Shown here one piece after another: positions 1 through 6,615 of a stretch of 64,000 bases of DNA. The first letter of the stretch is position 1. The number at the start of each line of letters is the position of its first letter. The position numbers and the translations under genes are program-made. The stretch comes from Amycolatopsis sp. CA-126428 (GTDB taxonomy: Bacteria > Actinomycetota > Actinomycetes > Mycobacteriales > Pseudonocardiaceae): assembly GCF_002904335.1 (NCBI RefSeq), contig NZ_PPHF01000155.1, positions 62,001-126,000 of the forward strand, read 5' to 3'. The notes below the pieces were generated by a model. The model ran no database searches and was not told where the DNA came from. It saw only the letters and a program-made list of their open reading frames with translations.

Positions 1-768
1 CCTTCGCTCGCCCTGTCCGTCGGAGTCCGCATCCCCCAGCTGCTGTTCGGTGTCGCCGGCCTGTCCCCGGCCGAAACCGGCCGGGCCGTCCGCATCGCCC
101 TCGACACCGGGTACCGCGGCATCGACACGACCCCGGGCACCGAGCCGGCGGTGGGCGCGGAGCTCGCCGCGGCCGACGTGCCCCGTGAAGACCTCTTCGT
201 CAGCTTCCACGTGCCCGCCCAGGGTTACGACATCGCCCGCCGGGCCGCCGACCAGGCGCTGGAAGCGCTCCAGCTCGAGCGGGCCGACCTGTGCCTGCTG
301 GACGGCACGAAGGGCGCGTTCACCGACACCTGGCGCGTGCTGAGCCGGCTGCGCGCGGACGGGCGGGTCCGCGCGGTCGGCGTCGCCGGCTTCGGCGTCT
401 CCGAGCTGCGCCGGCTCATCGACGCGACCGGCTCGGTGCCGGTGGTGAACCAGATCGAGCTGCACCCGTGGCTGCAGCAGCTCCCGCTGCGCGAGTTCCA
501 CGGCGAGCGCGGCATCGTCACGGCCGCCGCCAGCCCGGCCGCGAACGCCGCGCTGCTGTCGGACGAGACGGTCACGGCGCTCGCCGCCAAGTACGGCAAG
601 ACCCCGGCCCAGATCGTGCTCCGCTGGCACCTGCAGAACGGCACGGTCGCGGTGGCGGCGTCGGCCACCACGACGCGGATCCGGGAGCACTTCGGGATCT
701 TCGACTTCGAGCTGGCCGACGACGACGTCGCCGTGGTGGCCGAGCTCGACAACGGCACGCGCGTCTAG
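1..768 (+). CDS. Aldo/keto reductase, 5' end outside window
   Basis: The frame is open from base 1 and stops at TAG 766-768, so the start codon and first residues lie upstream of the window. The visible 255 residues follow the aldo/keto reductase barrel: an early GYRGIDT stretch, a central segment ending VVNQIELHPW (the family's N-Q-hE-hHP signature), and a late KTPAQIVLRWHLQNG segment with an R-I-REH-F cofactor-side motif. Such enzymes reduce carbonyl substrates with NADPH in the cytosol. The usual catalytic Lys-containing segment is not obvious: around residue 97 there is LLDGTKGAF. Activity is therefore uncertain. The gene converges with the next gene, with only 3 bp between the stops. Confidence 0.8.
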   Translation, partial: PSLALSVGVRIPQLLFGVAGLSPAETGRAVRIALDTGYRGIDTTPGTEPAVGAELAAADVPREDLFVSFHVPAQGYDIARRAADQALEALQLERADLCLLDGTKGAFTDTWRVLSRLRADGRVRAVGVAGFGVSELRRLIDATGSVPVVNQIELHPWLQQLPLREFHGERGIVTAAASPAANAALLSDETVTALAAKYGKTPAQIVLRWHLQNGTVAVAASATTTRIREHFGIFDFELADDDVAVVAELDNGTRV

Positions 769-771
769 CGG

Positions 772-2853
772 CTAGGTGGACTTGATCCCCGCCGCGGCGA
801 AGTCGGCCTGCTGGGCGGGCTGCTCCAGGTACTCGCGGAAGGTCTGGGCGGCGCGCAGCGCGGTGTCGTCGATGCCCGGGCCGGCCAGCCCGATGAACGG
901 GTAGTCCGCCGAGCGCGCGTTCGCCACCGACTGGGCGGGCGAGCCGATCATCTCCGGCTTCTTCGTGGTCAGTTCGCTGACCCAGTACGACGATTCCGGC
1001 AGCCACGCGGCCGGGAGCCCGCCGATGGAGTCCACCTTCGCCCGGCCGACCAGCGCGTCGAGCACCTGCGCCGACGACTTGCCTTCGATGGTGATGCGCA
1101 CGCAGTGCCCGTGGACGACGGTGGCGGCCTGGTTCCACCGGTCGGCCGCGGCGGTCACCGGCTTCTGCACGCTCGGGGTGACGATGATCCGCATCTGCGC
1201 GGTCCCGCCGTCGCAGCTGGCGGCCTGCGCCTCGGCCCGGCTGTTGAGCTCGTTGTCGGCCCAGTTCCAGCCGACGACGCCGAGCCCGATGAGGACGGCG
1301 AGCACGAGACAGGCGATCGGCCAGCCGGCGATCCGCCGGCGCGGAGCCTTCTTCCCGACGATGCGGTGCGACCCGGTGGCGTCGGCGGTCTTGCCGACGA
1401 TCCGGTGCGAACCGGTGCCCTCGCTGCGGCCGGCCCGGTGGGGGCCGGTGCTGTCGCTGCGGCCGCCGCGGTCGGGGCCGGTGGTGTCGTTGCGCTCGGG
1501 GCCGGTGGTGTCGCCGTGCTCTCCGCGGTCGGGGCTGGTGCTGTCGCCGCGCTCGGCGGCCCGGGTGCCGGTGTCGCCGCTCCGGTCGAGGATGCGGGGA
1601 GAGCCGGCCGCTTCGCCGCGGGCGGCGCGGTCACCGGACCGGGCGCCGGTGTCGTCGCCCCGGTCGACGAGGGGGGAAGCCCCGGCCGCTTCGCCGCGGG
1701 CCGCGAGGTCGTCGTCCGGCCGCGCGATGACTTCGGTCCGCTCGGCGGCCGATTCGGGATGGCGGCCGGCGGGTTTGCCGCCCTTGCGGCGCGAGCGGGG
1801 AGCGGCGGAATCGGCGGGCAAGCCGCCGGGCGCTCCGGCGGGGGCAGCGGGGCCGGCGATCGGGTGGGCACCGGAGGCTCCGGCTCGCCGGGCAGCCCGG
1901 GTGGATCTGCCGGAGCCGGGGGTTTCGGTGCGGTCCGGGGCCGAGCGGTCGCCGCCCTTGCGGCGCGAGCGCGCGGAGGTACCGGTGTTCCCGGTTGTGG
2001 CGTAAGCGGCGGTGGTTTCGCTGTCGGCGGCGGGGTGGGCGCCGGAGGTGTCGCCGCGGCGGCCGGTGGCGGTTTCGCTGTGGGCGACCGGGAAGGTGCC
2101 GGAGGCTTCGCCACGGCGGCCGGTGGTGGTCTGGCTGTTGGCAACCGGGAAGGTGCCCGAAGCCTCGCCGCGGCGGGCGGCGGTGGTCTGGCTGTTGGCA
2201 ACCGGGTAGGCGCCCGAGGCTTCCCCTCGGCGACCGGCGCGAGGCGCGGTCGCTTCGCCACCGGCGACGGGGTGGCCACCCGGCACATCCCCTCGCCGGG
2301 CGGCGGTCGTCTCGCTGCCGGCGACCGGGTAAGCGCCGGAAGCTTCCCCGCGGCGCGAGAGCGTCGTGGTGATTTCGCTGCTCGTGACGGGGTAGGCGCC
2401 GGAGGCCTCACCGCGGCGAGGCGCGCGGGTGACGGTCGAATCACCGCCGGCGACCGGGTACGAGCCCGAAGCTTCCCCGCGGCGCGGGGCACGAGTCACC
2501 GTGGACTCGCCCCTCCCCGCGACGGGGTACGACCCAGAAGCTTCCCCGCGGCGAGTGCCCGCGACCGGGTACGAGCCCGAAGTCTCGCCTCGCCGGGTGC
2601 CGGGGTGCGTTCCGCCGCTCTCGGGCGGGTAGCCGGGCGCCTCCGCCCCTTCCGTGAAGAAAGCCGAACCGGATGACTCGCCCTGACCACGGGCGGCGGA
2701 ACCGCGGCCCGCGATGCCGAAGGCGGCCGAGATGGAGCTGCGTCCCGGGGTGCGGAAAGAGCCGGAAGCCTCGCTGCGCCCCTCGGGGGGCACGCTGGGC
2801 GTGCGGTCCTGAGGGTGCGGCACCGGCTCCTCGTCCCGGTAGTGTCGCCCCAT
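772..2853 (-). CDS. Repeat-rich membrane-anchored protein with shortened substrate-binding-like domain
   Basis: The protein has 693 residues and starts at ATG 2853 behind AAAGGA. Residues 1-510 are a charged, probably disordered cytoplasmic region. It contains about ten copies of a RRGEASGxYPVA-type motif (residues 87-276) and later RG/TGSHRIVG-type repeats. One membrane helix lies at about 511-532. The outer 150 residues (two cysteines, near 547 and 584) begin like a periplasmic binding-protein lobe (IIVTPSVQKPV, then ADRWNQ) and end like the last helix of the same fold (TFREYLEQPAQQADFAAAGI). In actinobacterial relatives known to me this domain is longer and is followed by a VWA domain; here the middle and the VWA part are absent. 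Function is unknown. A cell-envelope or sensory role is only a guess. Confidence 0.7.
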   Translation of the reverse strand: MGRHYRDEEPVPHPQDRTPSVPPEGRSEASGSFRTPGRSSISAAFGIAGRGSAARGQGESSGSAFFTEGAEAPGYPPESGGTHPGTRRGETSGSYPVAGTRRGEASGSYPVAGRGESTVTRAPRRGEASGSYPVAGGDSTVTRAPRRGEASGAYPVTSSEITTTLSRRGEASGAYPVAGSETTAARRGDVPGGHPVAGGEATAPRAGRRGEASGAYPVANSQTTAARRGEASGTFPVANSQTTTGRRGEASGTFPVAHSETATGRRGDTSGAHPAADSETTAAYATTGNTGTSARSRRKGGDRSAPDRTETPGSGRSTRAARRAGASGAHPIAGPAAPAGAPGGLPADSAAPRSRRKGGKPAGRHPESAAERTEVIARPDDDLAARGEAAGASPLVDRGDDTGARSGDRAARGEAAGSPRILDRSGDTGTRAAERGDSTSPDRGEHGDTTGPERNDTTGPDRGGRSDSTGPHRAGRSEGTGSHRIVGKTADATGSHRIVGKKAPRRRIAGWPIACLVLAVLIGLGVVGWNWADNELNSRAEAQAASCDGGTAQMRIIVTPSVQKPVTAAADRWNQAATVVHGHCVRITIEGKSSAQVLDALVGRAKVDSIGGLPAAWLPESSYWVSELTTKKPEMIGSPAQSVANARSADYPFIGLAGPGIDDTALRAAQTFREYLEQPAQQADFAAAGIKST
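2026..2595 (-). repeat. Degenerate coding tandem repeat (about ten units)
   Basis: This region encodes residues 87-276 of the membrane-anchored protein. Units of 14-23 residues are built on RRGEASGxYPVA with Thr/Ala-rich spacers. At DNA level the segment GAAGCTTCCCCGCGG recurs on the plus strand, so expansion by slippage or recombination is likely. Confidence 0.75.
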
Positions 2854-2969
2854 CCGTCATCCTTTCGGGGTGAGCGCATGCCAAGCACGCGCTGCTATGC
2901 AATCAAACCGTTATCACCCTAACAGGTGAGTATCGGAGAGAGAATAATCTGACTCACAGTGGGTCGCGC

Positions 2970-3236
2970 TCAGGGTGCTGCGCTGACCAGGCGATGGCAG
3001 TGCGCAATCAGGCGATGACGCAGCGGCGCCGCCCGGCGGGCGAACTCGCCTTGTCCCCGGGCGTATTCGGCCCGGCCCGTCGCCGTCTCGATCCGCACCG
3101 GCGGGTAGCCCAGCTCCGCCAGGTCGTACGGGCTCGCCCGCATGTCCAGGGTCCGGATCTCGACCGCCAGCTCGAAACAGTCCGCCACCAGCTCCGCGGG
3201 CACGAACGGGTCGAGCTTGTACGCCCATTTGAACAG
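2970..3236 (-). pseudogene. C-terminal fragment of host gene split by the integrated element (3-methyladenine DNA glycosylase-like)
   Basis: From the codon for Phe at 3233-3231 the minus strand reads FKWAYKLDPFVPAELVADCF and continues through an EIRTLDMRASPYDLAELGY segment to a stop at 2970. This matches the end of an actinobacterial family commonly annotated as 3-methyladenine DNA glycosylase (recalled, not searched). No native start precedes it. Upstream sequence is element DNA, giving the unrelated chimeric lead-in LIAPRTQLHL. The missing N-terminal part is at 16496-17113. Joining the two at the shared core gives HANMDL-FKWAYK and a protein of about 293 residues. The gene is interrupted but potentially restorable. 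Confidence 0.85.
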
Positions 3237-3259
3237 GTGGAGTTGTGTTCGAGGTGCAA
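3218..3259. other. attL: left element/host junction
   Basis: Host half-site lies to the left of the 6-bp core ACAGGT (3233-3238) and the element half-site to the right (3239-3259). The element arm carries AGGTGCAA at 3252-3259, the inverted partner of TTGCACCT at 16474-16481 in the right junction. Both arms are 21 bp from the core. This is the arrangement expected of a serine-integrase attP cut in two by integration. Confidence 0.85.
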
Positions 3260-3330
3260 TCAGAACGACGGCCCCCGGCGGTGCTGCGAACACCAGCCGA
3301 GGGCCTTGATCGGAAAGCGAGTTCCGACCC

Positions 3331-3537
3331 ATGGCCAAAGACGCGCGAACGCCCCACAGGTTGCGAAGCCTCTCGAAATTGATCATCCCCGCGAGCCTCG
3401 GTGTGCTCGGCTCGGTCGTCGCCGTTCGCTGCACGAACCGCGTCATGCGCGGGCAGATCAGCATGTACGCCGAGCTCCTCCGTCTCCGCGACGACGTCCG
3501 GCAGCTCCGGCGCCACCAGGACCGGGCAGCAGCATGA
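3331..3537 (+). CDS. Small membrane protein, element-borne
   Basis: The protein has 68 residues from ATG 3331. A basic N-terminus (MAKDARTPHRLRSL) is followed by one likely membrane helix near residues 17-35 (LIIPASLGVLGSVVAVR) and then a charged helical tail rich in Arg and Gln. This suggests a membrane-tethered short coiled coil. The stop overlaps the next start (ATGA at 3534-3537), so the two are probably translated together. It is the first gene inside the left end of the element. No family recognised. Confidence 0.55.
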   Translation: MAKDARTPHRLRSLSKLIIPASLGVLGSVVAVRCTNRVMRGQISMYAELLRLRDDVRQLRRHQDRAAA

Positions 3538-3857
3538 ACGAGCCGATCGACGTCGACACCTTCGTCGCGCAGCTCGCCGACGACGACCAGTTCGCCCGCG
3601 AGGTCGCCAGCCTCAGCGCCCCCGCCGACTCGCACCCCCGCTCGCGGTTCGACACCGCCGTCGAGATCGCCGCGCTGCAGGTCGACCTGTGGGCCCTCGA
3701 CGCCCGCGACGGCGGCGACTGGTCGGAGTTCCGCGCGCACATCCGCGAGTGCATCGCCGGCGCGTTCGCGGGCCTGGCGCCCCCGGAGACGTTCGAACAG
3801 CGGCCCGGCGACGGCCAGCTGCACGAGATCGAGCAGTGGCTGTGGGAGCAGGAGTAA
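3534..3857 (+). CDS. Hypothetical acidic protein, element-borne
   Basis: The protein has 107 residues and is strongly acidic (MNEPIDVDTFVAQLADDDQF at the start, EIEQWLWEQE at the end). It is predicted to be soluble and mainly helical, with no motif I can name. The start overlaps the stop of the upstream membrane protein. The AGGAG at the end of this gene is placed to serve the next gene's GTG at 3863. It is probably part of a three-gene small operon just inside the left end of the element. Confidence 0.6.
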   Translation: MNEPIDVDTFVAQLADDDQFAREVASLSAPADSHPRSRFDTAVEIAALQVDLWALDARDGGDWSEFRAHIRECIAGAFAGLAPPETFEQRPGDGQLHEIEQWLWEQE

Positions 3858-3862
3858 CCCGG

Positions 3863-4165
3863 GTGGCCGCTGCAGGCGGCCGGGTGGCGACGCTGCCCGG
3901 CCGCCGCGGTGTAACGCACCGCCTGATCCACGCGACGTGGGCGGACATGAGGTCCAATCGGCTCGCCTGGATCACCGGCGTCGCGCTGCTGCTGCTCGCC
4001 GGCGTGACCGTGCTCGGCGCCGTCGGCGCGCTCGTGCCGGACATCCTCGGCGAGCCCGCGGCGCGCGCCGTGTTCGGCGTCGTGGCGCTTGCTGGTCTGG
4101 CCGGCGTGGTGGGAACGCTCGTCGAGATCGTCCGTCTCCGCGAGGCCGCCGCTGACGACCGGTAG
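3863..4165 (+). CDS. Small two-helix membrane protein
   Basis: The protein has 100 residues if translation starts at GTG 3863, which has AGGAG nine bases upstream. An internal ATG at 3947 would give 72 residues and would still keep both membrane segments. Two hydrophobic helices (about residues 36-56 and 68-88; LAWITGVALLLLAGVTVLG and a later FGVVALAGLAGVVGTLV) suggest an integral membrane protein with a short acidic tail. No family recognised. It follows the acidic protein by 5 bp. Confidence 0.55.
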   Translation: MAAAGGRVATLPGRRGVTHRLIHATWADMRSNRLAWITGVALLLLAGVTVLGAVGALVPDILGEPAARAVFGVVALAGLAGVVGTLVEIVRLREAAADDR

Positions 4166-4172
4166 CCTGGTC

Positions 4173-4244
4173 GTACCTCTTCGCGGAGGACCGGCCCCGG
4201 GTAGCTCCCGGGGCCACGCGGAGAGGCCCCGCGAAGAGGAGTAC
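4173..4244 (+). promoter_or_regulatory. Nested hairpin that occludes the XRE gene's ribosome binding site
   Basis: The inner stem GGCCCCGGG (4193-4201) pairs perfectly with CCCGGGGCC (4207-4215) around a TAGCT loop. An outer arm, CCTCTTCGCGG (4176-4186), pairs with CCGCGAAGAGG (4229-4239), flanked by GTAC on both outer sides. The AGAGGAG that should serve ATG 4250 sits in the right outer arm. The structure could control translation or be bound as DNA by the regulator. Confidence 0.55.
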
Positions 4245-4249
4245 CCGCC

Positions 4250-5428
4250 ATGCCCTCGGCGATCGGCGACAACCTGCGCCAGATCCGCCACGCCCGCGGC
4301 AAGTCGCTCGCCGTCGTGGCCGGCCGCGCGGGCATCTCAGCGTCCTACCTGTCCCGGCTGGAGTCCGGCGACCGCGCCCTCGATCGTCGGTCGCTGATCG
4401 TGAGCCTCGCCGACGCGCTGGAGGTCGCGCCGAGCGAGATCACCGGGAGCGCGCTCACTACGCCCGGGGAGCTGGAAGAGGACCGATCGCTGAACGAGGT
4501 GCGCCTCGCCCTGCTCGCCGTGAGCATGGGTCAACCGCGCGGCCAGGTCCTCCCCGCCGAGGTCCTGGAACCGCGGGTTACGGCGATCCTCACCGCGCAG
4601 CGGGACTGCGACTACAGCCTCGTCGGCGAGCAGCTGCCGGGCCTGATCCGGGACCTGCACAGCACCCTGCAGGCGCACCGCGACGAACGCGCCGTGCTGC
4701 GCCTGCTCGTGCTCACCCACGTGCAGGGCACGCAGGCGTGGCTCGGCGACATCGGCGCGAGCCTGGATCTGGCGTGGCAGGCGGCCATGCTCGCCCAGGA
4801 CGCGGCGCAGCGGCTCGACGAGCCGCTGTTCACGGCCGTGAGCGGGTTCGGCACGGCCTTCGGGCTGCTGGCGGCCGGCGGGTTCGACATGGCCGAGGAG
4901 ACGCTGCGGGCATCCTCACCGGGCACGGAGACGCCGGAACAGGCGCAGCTCGCGGGCATGCTCACGCTGACGTCGTCGCTCGTCTCCGCCGCGCAACGCA
5001 ACAACACCGAACGACTCGCCGCGCTCGAGCACGCCGCCGACCTCGCGGACCACACCGGCGAGGGCAACGCGCTGTGGTTCGGGTTCGGCCCGTCGAACGT
5101 CGGGGTGTGGCGCATGTCCGTCGCTCTGGAGGCCGGCGAGCACTCCGAGGCCGCGAAGATCGCCGAGACGGTGAACCCGGACGCGCTGCCCTCGCCGACC
5201 CGGAAGTCCGCCTACTACCGCGAGTACGGCCGGGCCCTCGCCAGGCTGCCGAAGCGCCGCAACGACGCCGTGCTGATGCTGCGCCAGGCCGAGCTGATCT
5301 CCCCCGCGCGGATCCACCGGCACCCGTTCATGCGCTCGATCCTCTCGGAGCTGGTCGCGAAGGCGAAGCGCGACCAGATCGGCCGCGAGCTCCGCGGCAT
5401 GGCCTACCGGGCCGGCCTGCCCGTGTAG
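4250..5428 (+). CDS. XRE-family regulator with TPR-like helical C-terminal domain
   Basis: The protein has 392 residues. The N-terminal HTH_3-type domain (residues 4-65: IGDNLRQIRHARGKSL, then ISASYLSRLESGDR) is followed by a long Ala/Leu-rich helical region resembling TPR-type repeats. Similar proteins in Streptomyces and relatives are transcription regulators, often paired with small proteins and sometimes sensing peptides or partner proteins. The ATG is preceded by AGAGGAG inside a stable hairpin. It lies between two groups of small genes on the element, so it may control them or superinfection functions. No repressor target can be proved from sequence, though palindromes lie upstream (4173-4244) and downstream (5440-5458). 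Confidence 0.8.
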   Translation: MPSAIGDNLRQIRHARGKSLAVVAGRAGISASYLSRLESGDRALDRRSLIVSLADALEVAPSEITGSALTTPGELEEDRSLNEVRLALLAVSMGQPRGQVLPAEVLEPRVTAILTAQRDCDYSLVGEQLPGLIRDLHSTLQAHRDERAVLRLLVLTHVQGTQAWLGDIGASLDLAWQAAMLAQDAAQRLDEPLFTAVSGFGTAFGLLAAGGFDMAEETLRASSPGTETPEQAQLAGMLTLTSSLVSAAQRNNTERLAALEHAADLADHTGEGNALWFGFGPSNVGVWRMSVALEAGEHSEAAKIAETVNPDALPSPTRKSAYYREYGRALARLPKRRNDAVLMLRQAELISPARIHRHPFMRSILSELVAKAKRDQIGRELRGMAYRAGLPV

Positions 5429-5439
5429 CCCATCCGAGT

Positions 5440-5458
5440 GTTTGCCTGGGTGGCAAAC
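5440..5458 (+). terminator. Short inverted repeat after the XRE gene (terminator or operator)
   Basis: GTTTGCC (5440-5446) and GGCAAAC (5452-5458) form a 7-bp stem with a TGGGT loop, 12 bp after the stop codon. There is no T tract. The symmetry would also suit an operator for the following small-gene operon. Confidence 0.4.
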
Positions 5459-5490
5459 TCCGACGGCTTCCAGCGCGCACGCTGGCGATC

Positions 5491-5760
5491 ATGAAGTCTC
5501 GGGGATGGCAGCGTGAGCGCCTGGTCATGACGGTGGACAGCACCGGCACGGAACTGCCGGTCATCACCGGTGTCACGACCGACCACAGAGGCCGGCTGGT
5601 CGGTGCGATGGCGATCGGTGACGGCCCGACCGCCGTGCTTGAACCGCCGGACGACGGCAGCGTGCACGGCCAGATCAGCCTCAACGCGATGATGACGCTC
5701 CTCGACGTCGAGGAGCTGCGGGCGCGCGTCGAGATCAAGAAGCGGCGGAACCAGCGATGA
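5491..5760 (+). CDS. Small hypothetical protein, first of a coupled mini-operon
   Basis: The protein has 89 residues from ATG 5491, or 77 from ATG 5527; neither has a strong ribosome binding site. The sequence has a beta-rich middle (ELPVITGVTTDHRGRLVGAM) and a basic tail (RVEIKKRRNQR). It is soluble and of no recognised family. The stop overlaps the next start as ATGA (5757-5760). It begins a chain of four tiny overlapping genes downstream of the XRE regulator. Confidence 0.5.
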   Translation: MKSRGWQRERLVMTVDSTGTELPVITGVTTDHRGRLVGAMAIGDGPTAVLEPPDDGSVHGQISLNAMMTLLDVEELRARVEIKKRRNQR

Positions 5761-5993
5761 GCCCCGGAGAGCAGGGCTGGCAGCTGTTCCGGGCGTTCCG
5801 GACGACCGACGCTGAGGGACGGCCGACGGACCTGCAGTTCGGCCTCGTCGACACGGCGAAGAACGGCACTCAGCCAGCAATCCGGGTCAACGGCAAGACG
5901 GCCTTGATGCCGCTGGAGGAGATCGGCGCCGAGCTGCCCGAGGTGATCCGCCGCGTGCTGCTCACCTGGTGGCAGCGAGAGGGCGGACGGTGA
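5757..5993 (+). CDS. Small hypothetical protein
   Basis: The protein has 78 residues from ATG 5757, translationally coupled on both sides (ATGA before, GTGA after). It looks like a compact soluble alpha/beta protein (WQLFRAFRTTDAEGRPTDLQ, then AIRVNGKTALMPLEEI) with a Trp-rich end (LLTWWQREGGR). No family recognised. Its context is the plus-strand accessory module of the integrated element. Confidence 0.55.
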   Translation: MSPGEQGWQLFRAFRTTDAEGRPTDLQFGLVDTAKNGTQPAIRVNGKTALMPLEEIGAELPEVIRRVLLTWWQREGGR

Positions 5994-6232
5994 CCGCCGT
6001 GACGGCGCCGGCCGCGAGCGAGTGGGCGGCCCGGTACCACCGCGAGGACAGGCAGATCCACCGCTACCTGAAGGCCGACCTCGCGGACCCCGGCGTCGAC
6101 TGGCTGGTGCCCGCACACAGCGCCGATCCGCTGTACCCCGAGCGGCACGCCCGGGTCGAGATCTCGGACCGCCCGGAGCCCGGGAGCGGGCATCACAGGC
6201 TGTGCTGCCGCGCGTGCTGGGCGGCCAGCTGA
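5990..6232 (+). CDS. Small hypothetical protein with C-terminal cysteines
   Basis: The protein has 80 residues from GTG 5990, whose GTGA overlaps the upstream stop. The body is hydrophilic (RYHREDRQIHRYLKADLADP) and a HHRLCCRAC motif close to the C-terminus (about residues 70-77) could bind a metal. Its stop shares one base with the next start (TGATG at 6230-6234). Unknown function. Confidence 0.5.
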   Translation: MTAVTAPAASEWAARYHREDRQIHRYLKADLADPGVDWLVPAHSADPLYPERHARVEISDRPEPGSGHHRLCCRACWAAS

Positions 6233-6405
6233 TGGCGTTCAGCGGGAAGGGCTTCGAGGGCATCGAGACGGCCGCGCGCGCGATGGCCCAGGAGATGACG
6301 GCCCGGGTCCGGAACCAGCGCCCCTGCCCCAGCCCCAGCACCAGCACCGAGTCGAGCAGCCCAGGCGAAGAACCCGAGCAGCCGCCAGCACCTCGGGACC
6401 CCTGA
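6232..6405 (+). CDS. Very small hypothetical protein with Ser/Pro-rich tail
   Basis: The protein has 57 residues. A short amphipathic helix (FEGIETAARAMAQEMTARVR) is followed by a Pro/Ser/Glu-rich disordered tail. It is the last gene of the coupled chain. A 15-bp GC hairpin begins 3 bp after the stop. Coding status rests mainly on coupling and operon position. Confidence 0.45.
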   Translation: MAFSGKGFEGIETAARAMAQEMTARVRNQRPCPSPSTSTESSSPGEEPEQPPAPRDP

Positions 6406-6408
6406 TCC

Positions 6409-6449
6409 GCTCGGCCGCCGCAGTGTCCCCGAGCCTGCGGCGGCCGAGC
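6409..6449 (+). terminator. Strong hairpin terminator of the plus-strand accessory module
   Basis: A perfect 15-bp stem, GCTCGGCCGCCGCAG (6409-6423) with CTGCGGCGGCCGAGC (6435-6449), and an 11-base loop. It starts 3 bp after the stop at 6405. No U tract, as is common in high-GC actinobacteria. Confidence 0.7.
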
Positions 6450-6566
6450 AACCCACGCCGCCCGTCGCGCCGTCCTCCCTCCGTGCGCGGCGGGCGGCTT
6501 CGTGTCTGCGCCCGCTGGCCGCACGCGCAGCCGGAACGGCCTCCCCCAGGGAACACCCCGGCGGGT

Positions 6567-6605
6567 GCTGGCGACGGCTCAGCGAGCCGCTCAGCCGCCG
6601 CCAGC
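6567..6605 (-). terminator. Hairpin terminator after the tape-measure gene
   Basis: Arms at 6567-6579 and 6593-6605 pair at 12 of 13 positions (GCTGGCGACGGCT with AGCCGCCGCCAGC). It lies 11 bp beyond the tape-measure stop at 6616 and forms the second of two back-to-back terminators between convergent operons. The 100 bases between the two hairpins hold nothing else I can recognise. Confidence 0.6.
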
Positions 6606-6615
6606 TTGGCGCCCG

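Noticed and set aside
772..2853. Extra plus-strand genes opposite the repeat-rich gene
   Set aside because: Several open plus-strand frames exist, but they are Gly/Val- or Arg-rich shadows of the repeats; the minus frame has a ribosome binding site, membrane helix and conserved outer-domain segments.
2994..3857. A 287-codon plus-strand gene spanning the left junction
   Set aside because: Only the last 107 codons look like protein; the earlier part is shadow of the split host gene and of the small membrane protein gene, and an ATGA-linked start at 3534 is better.
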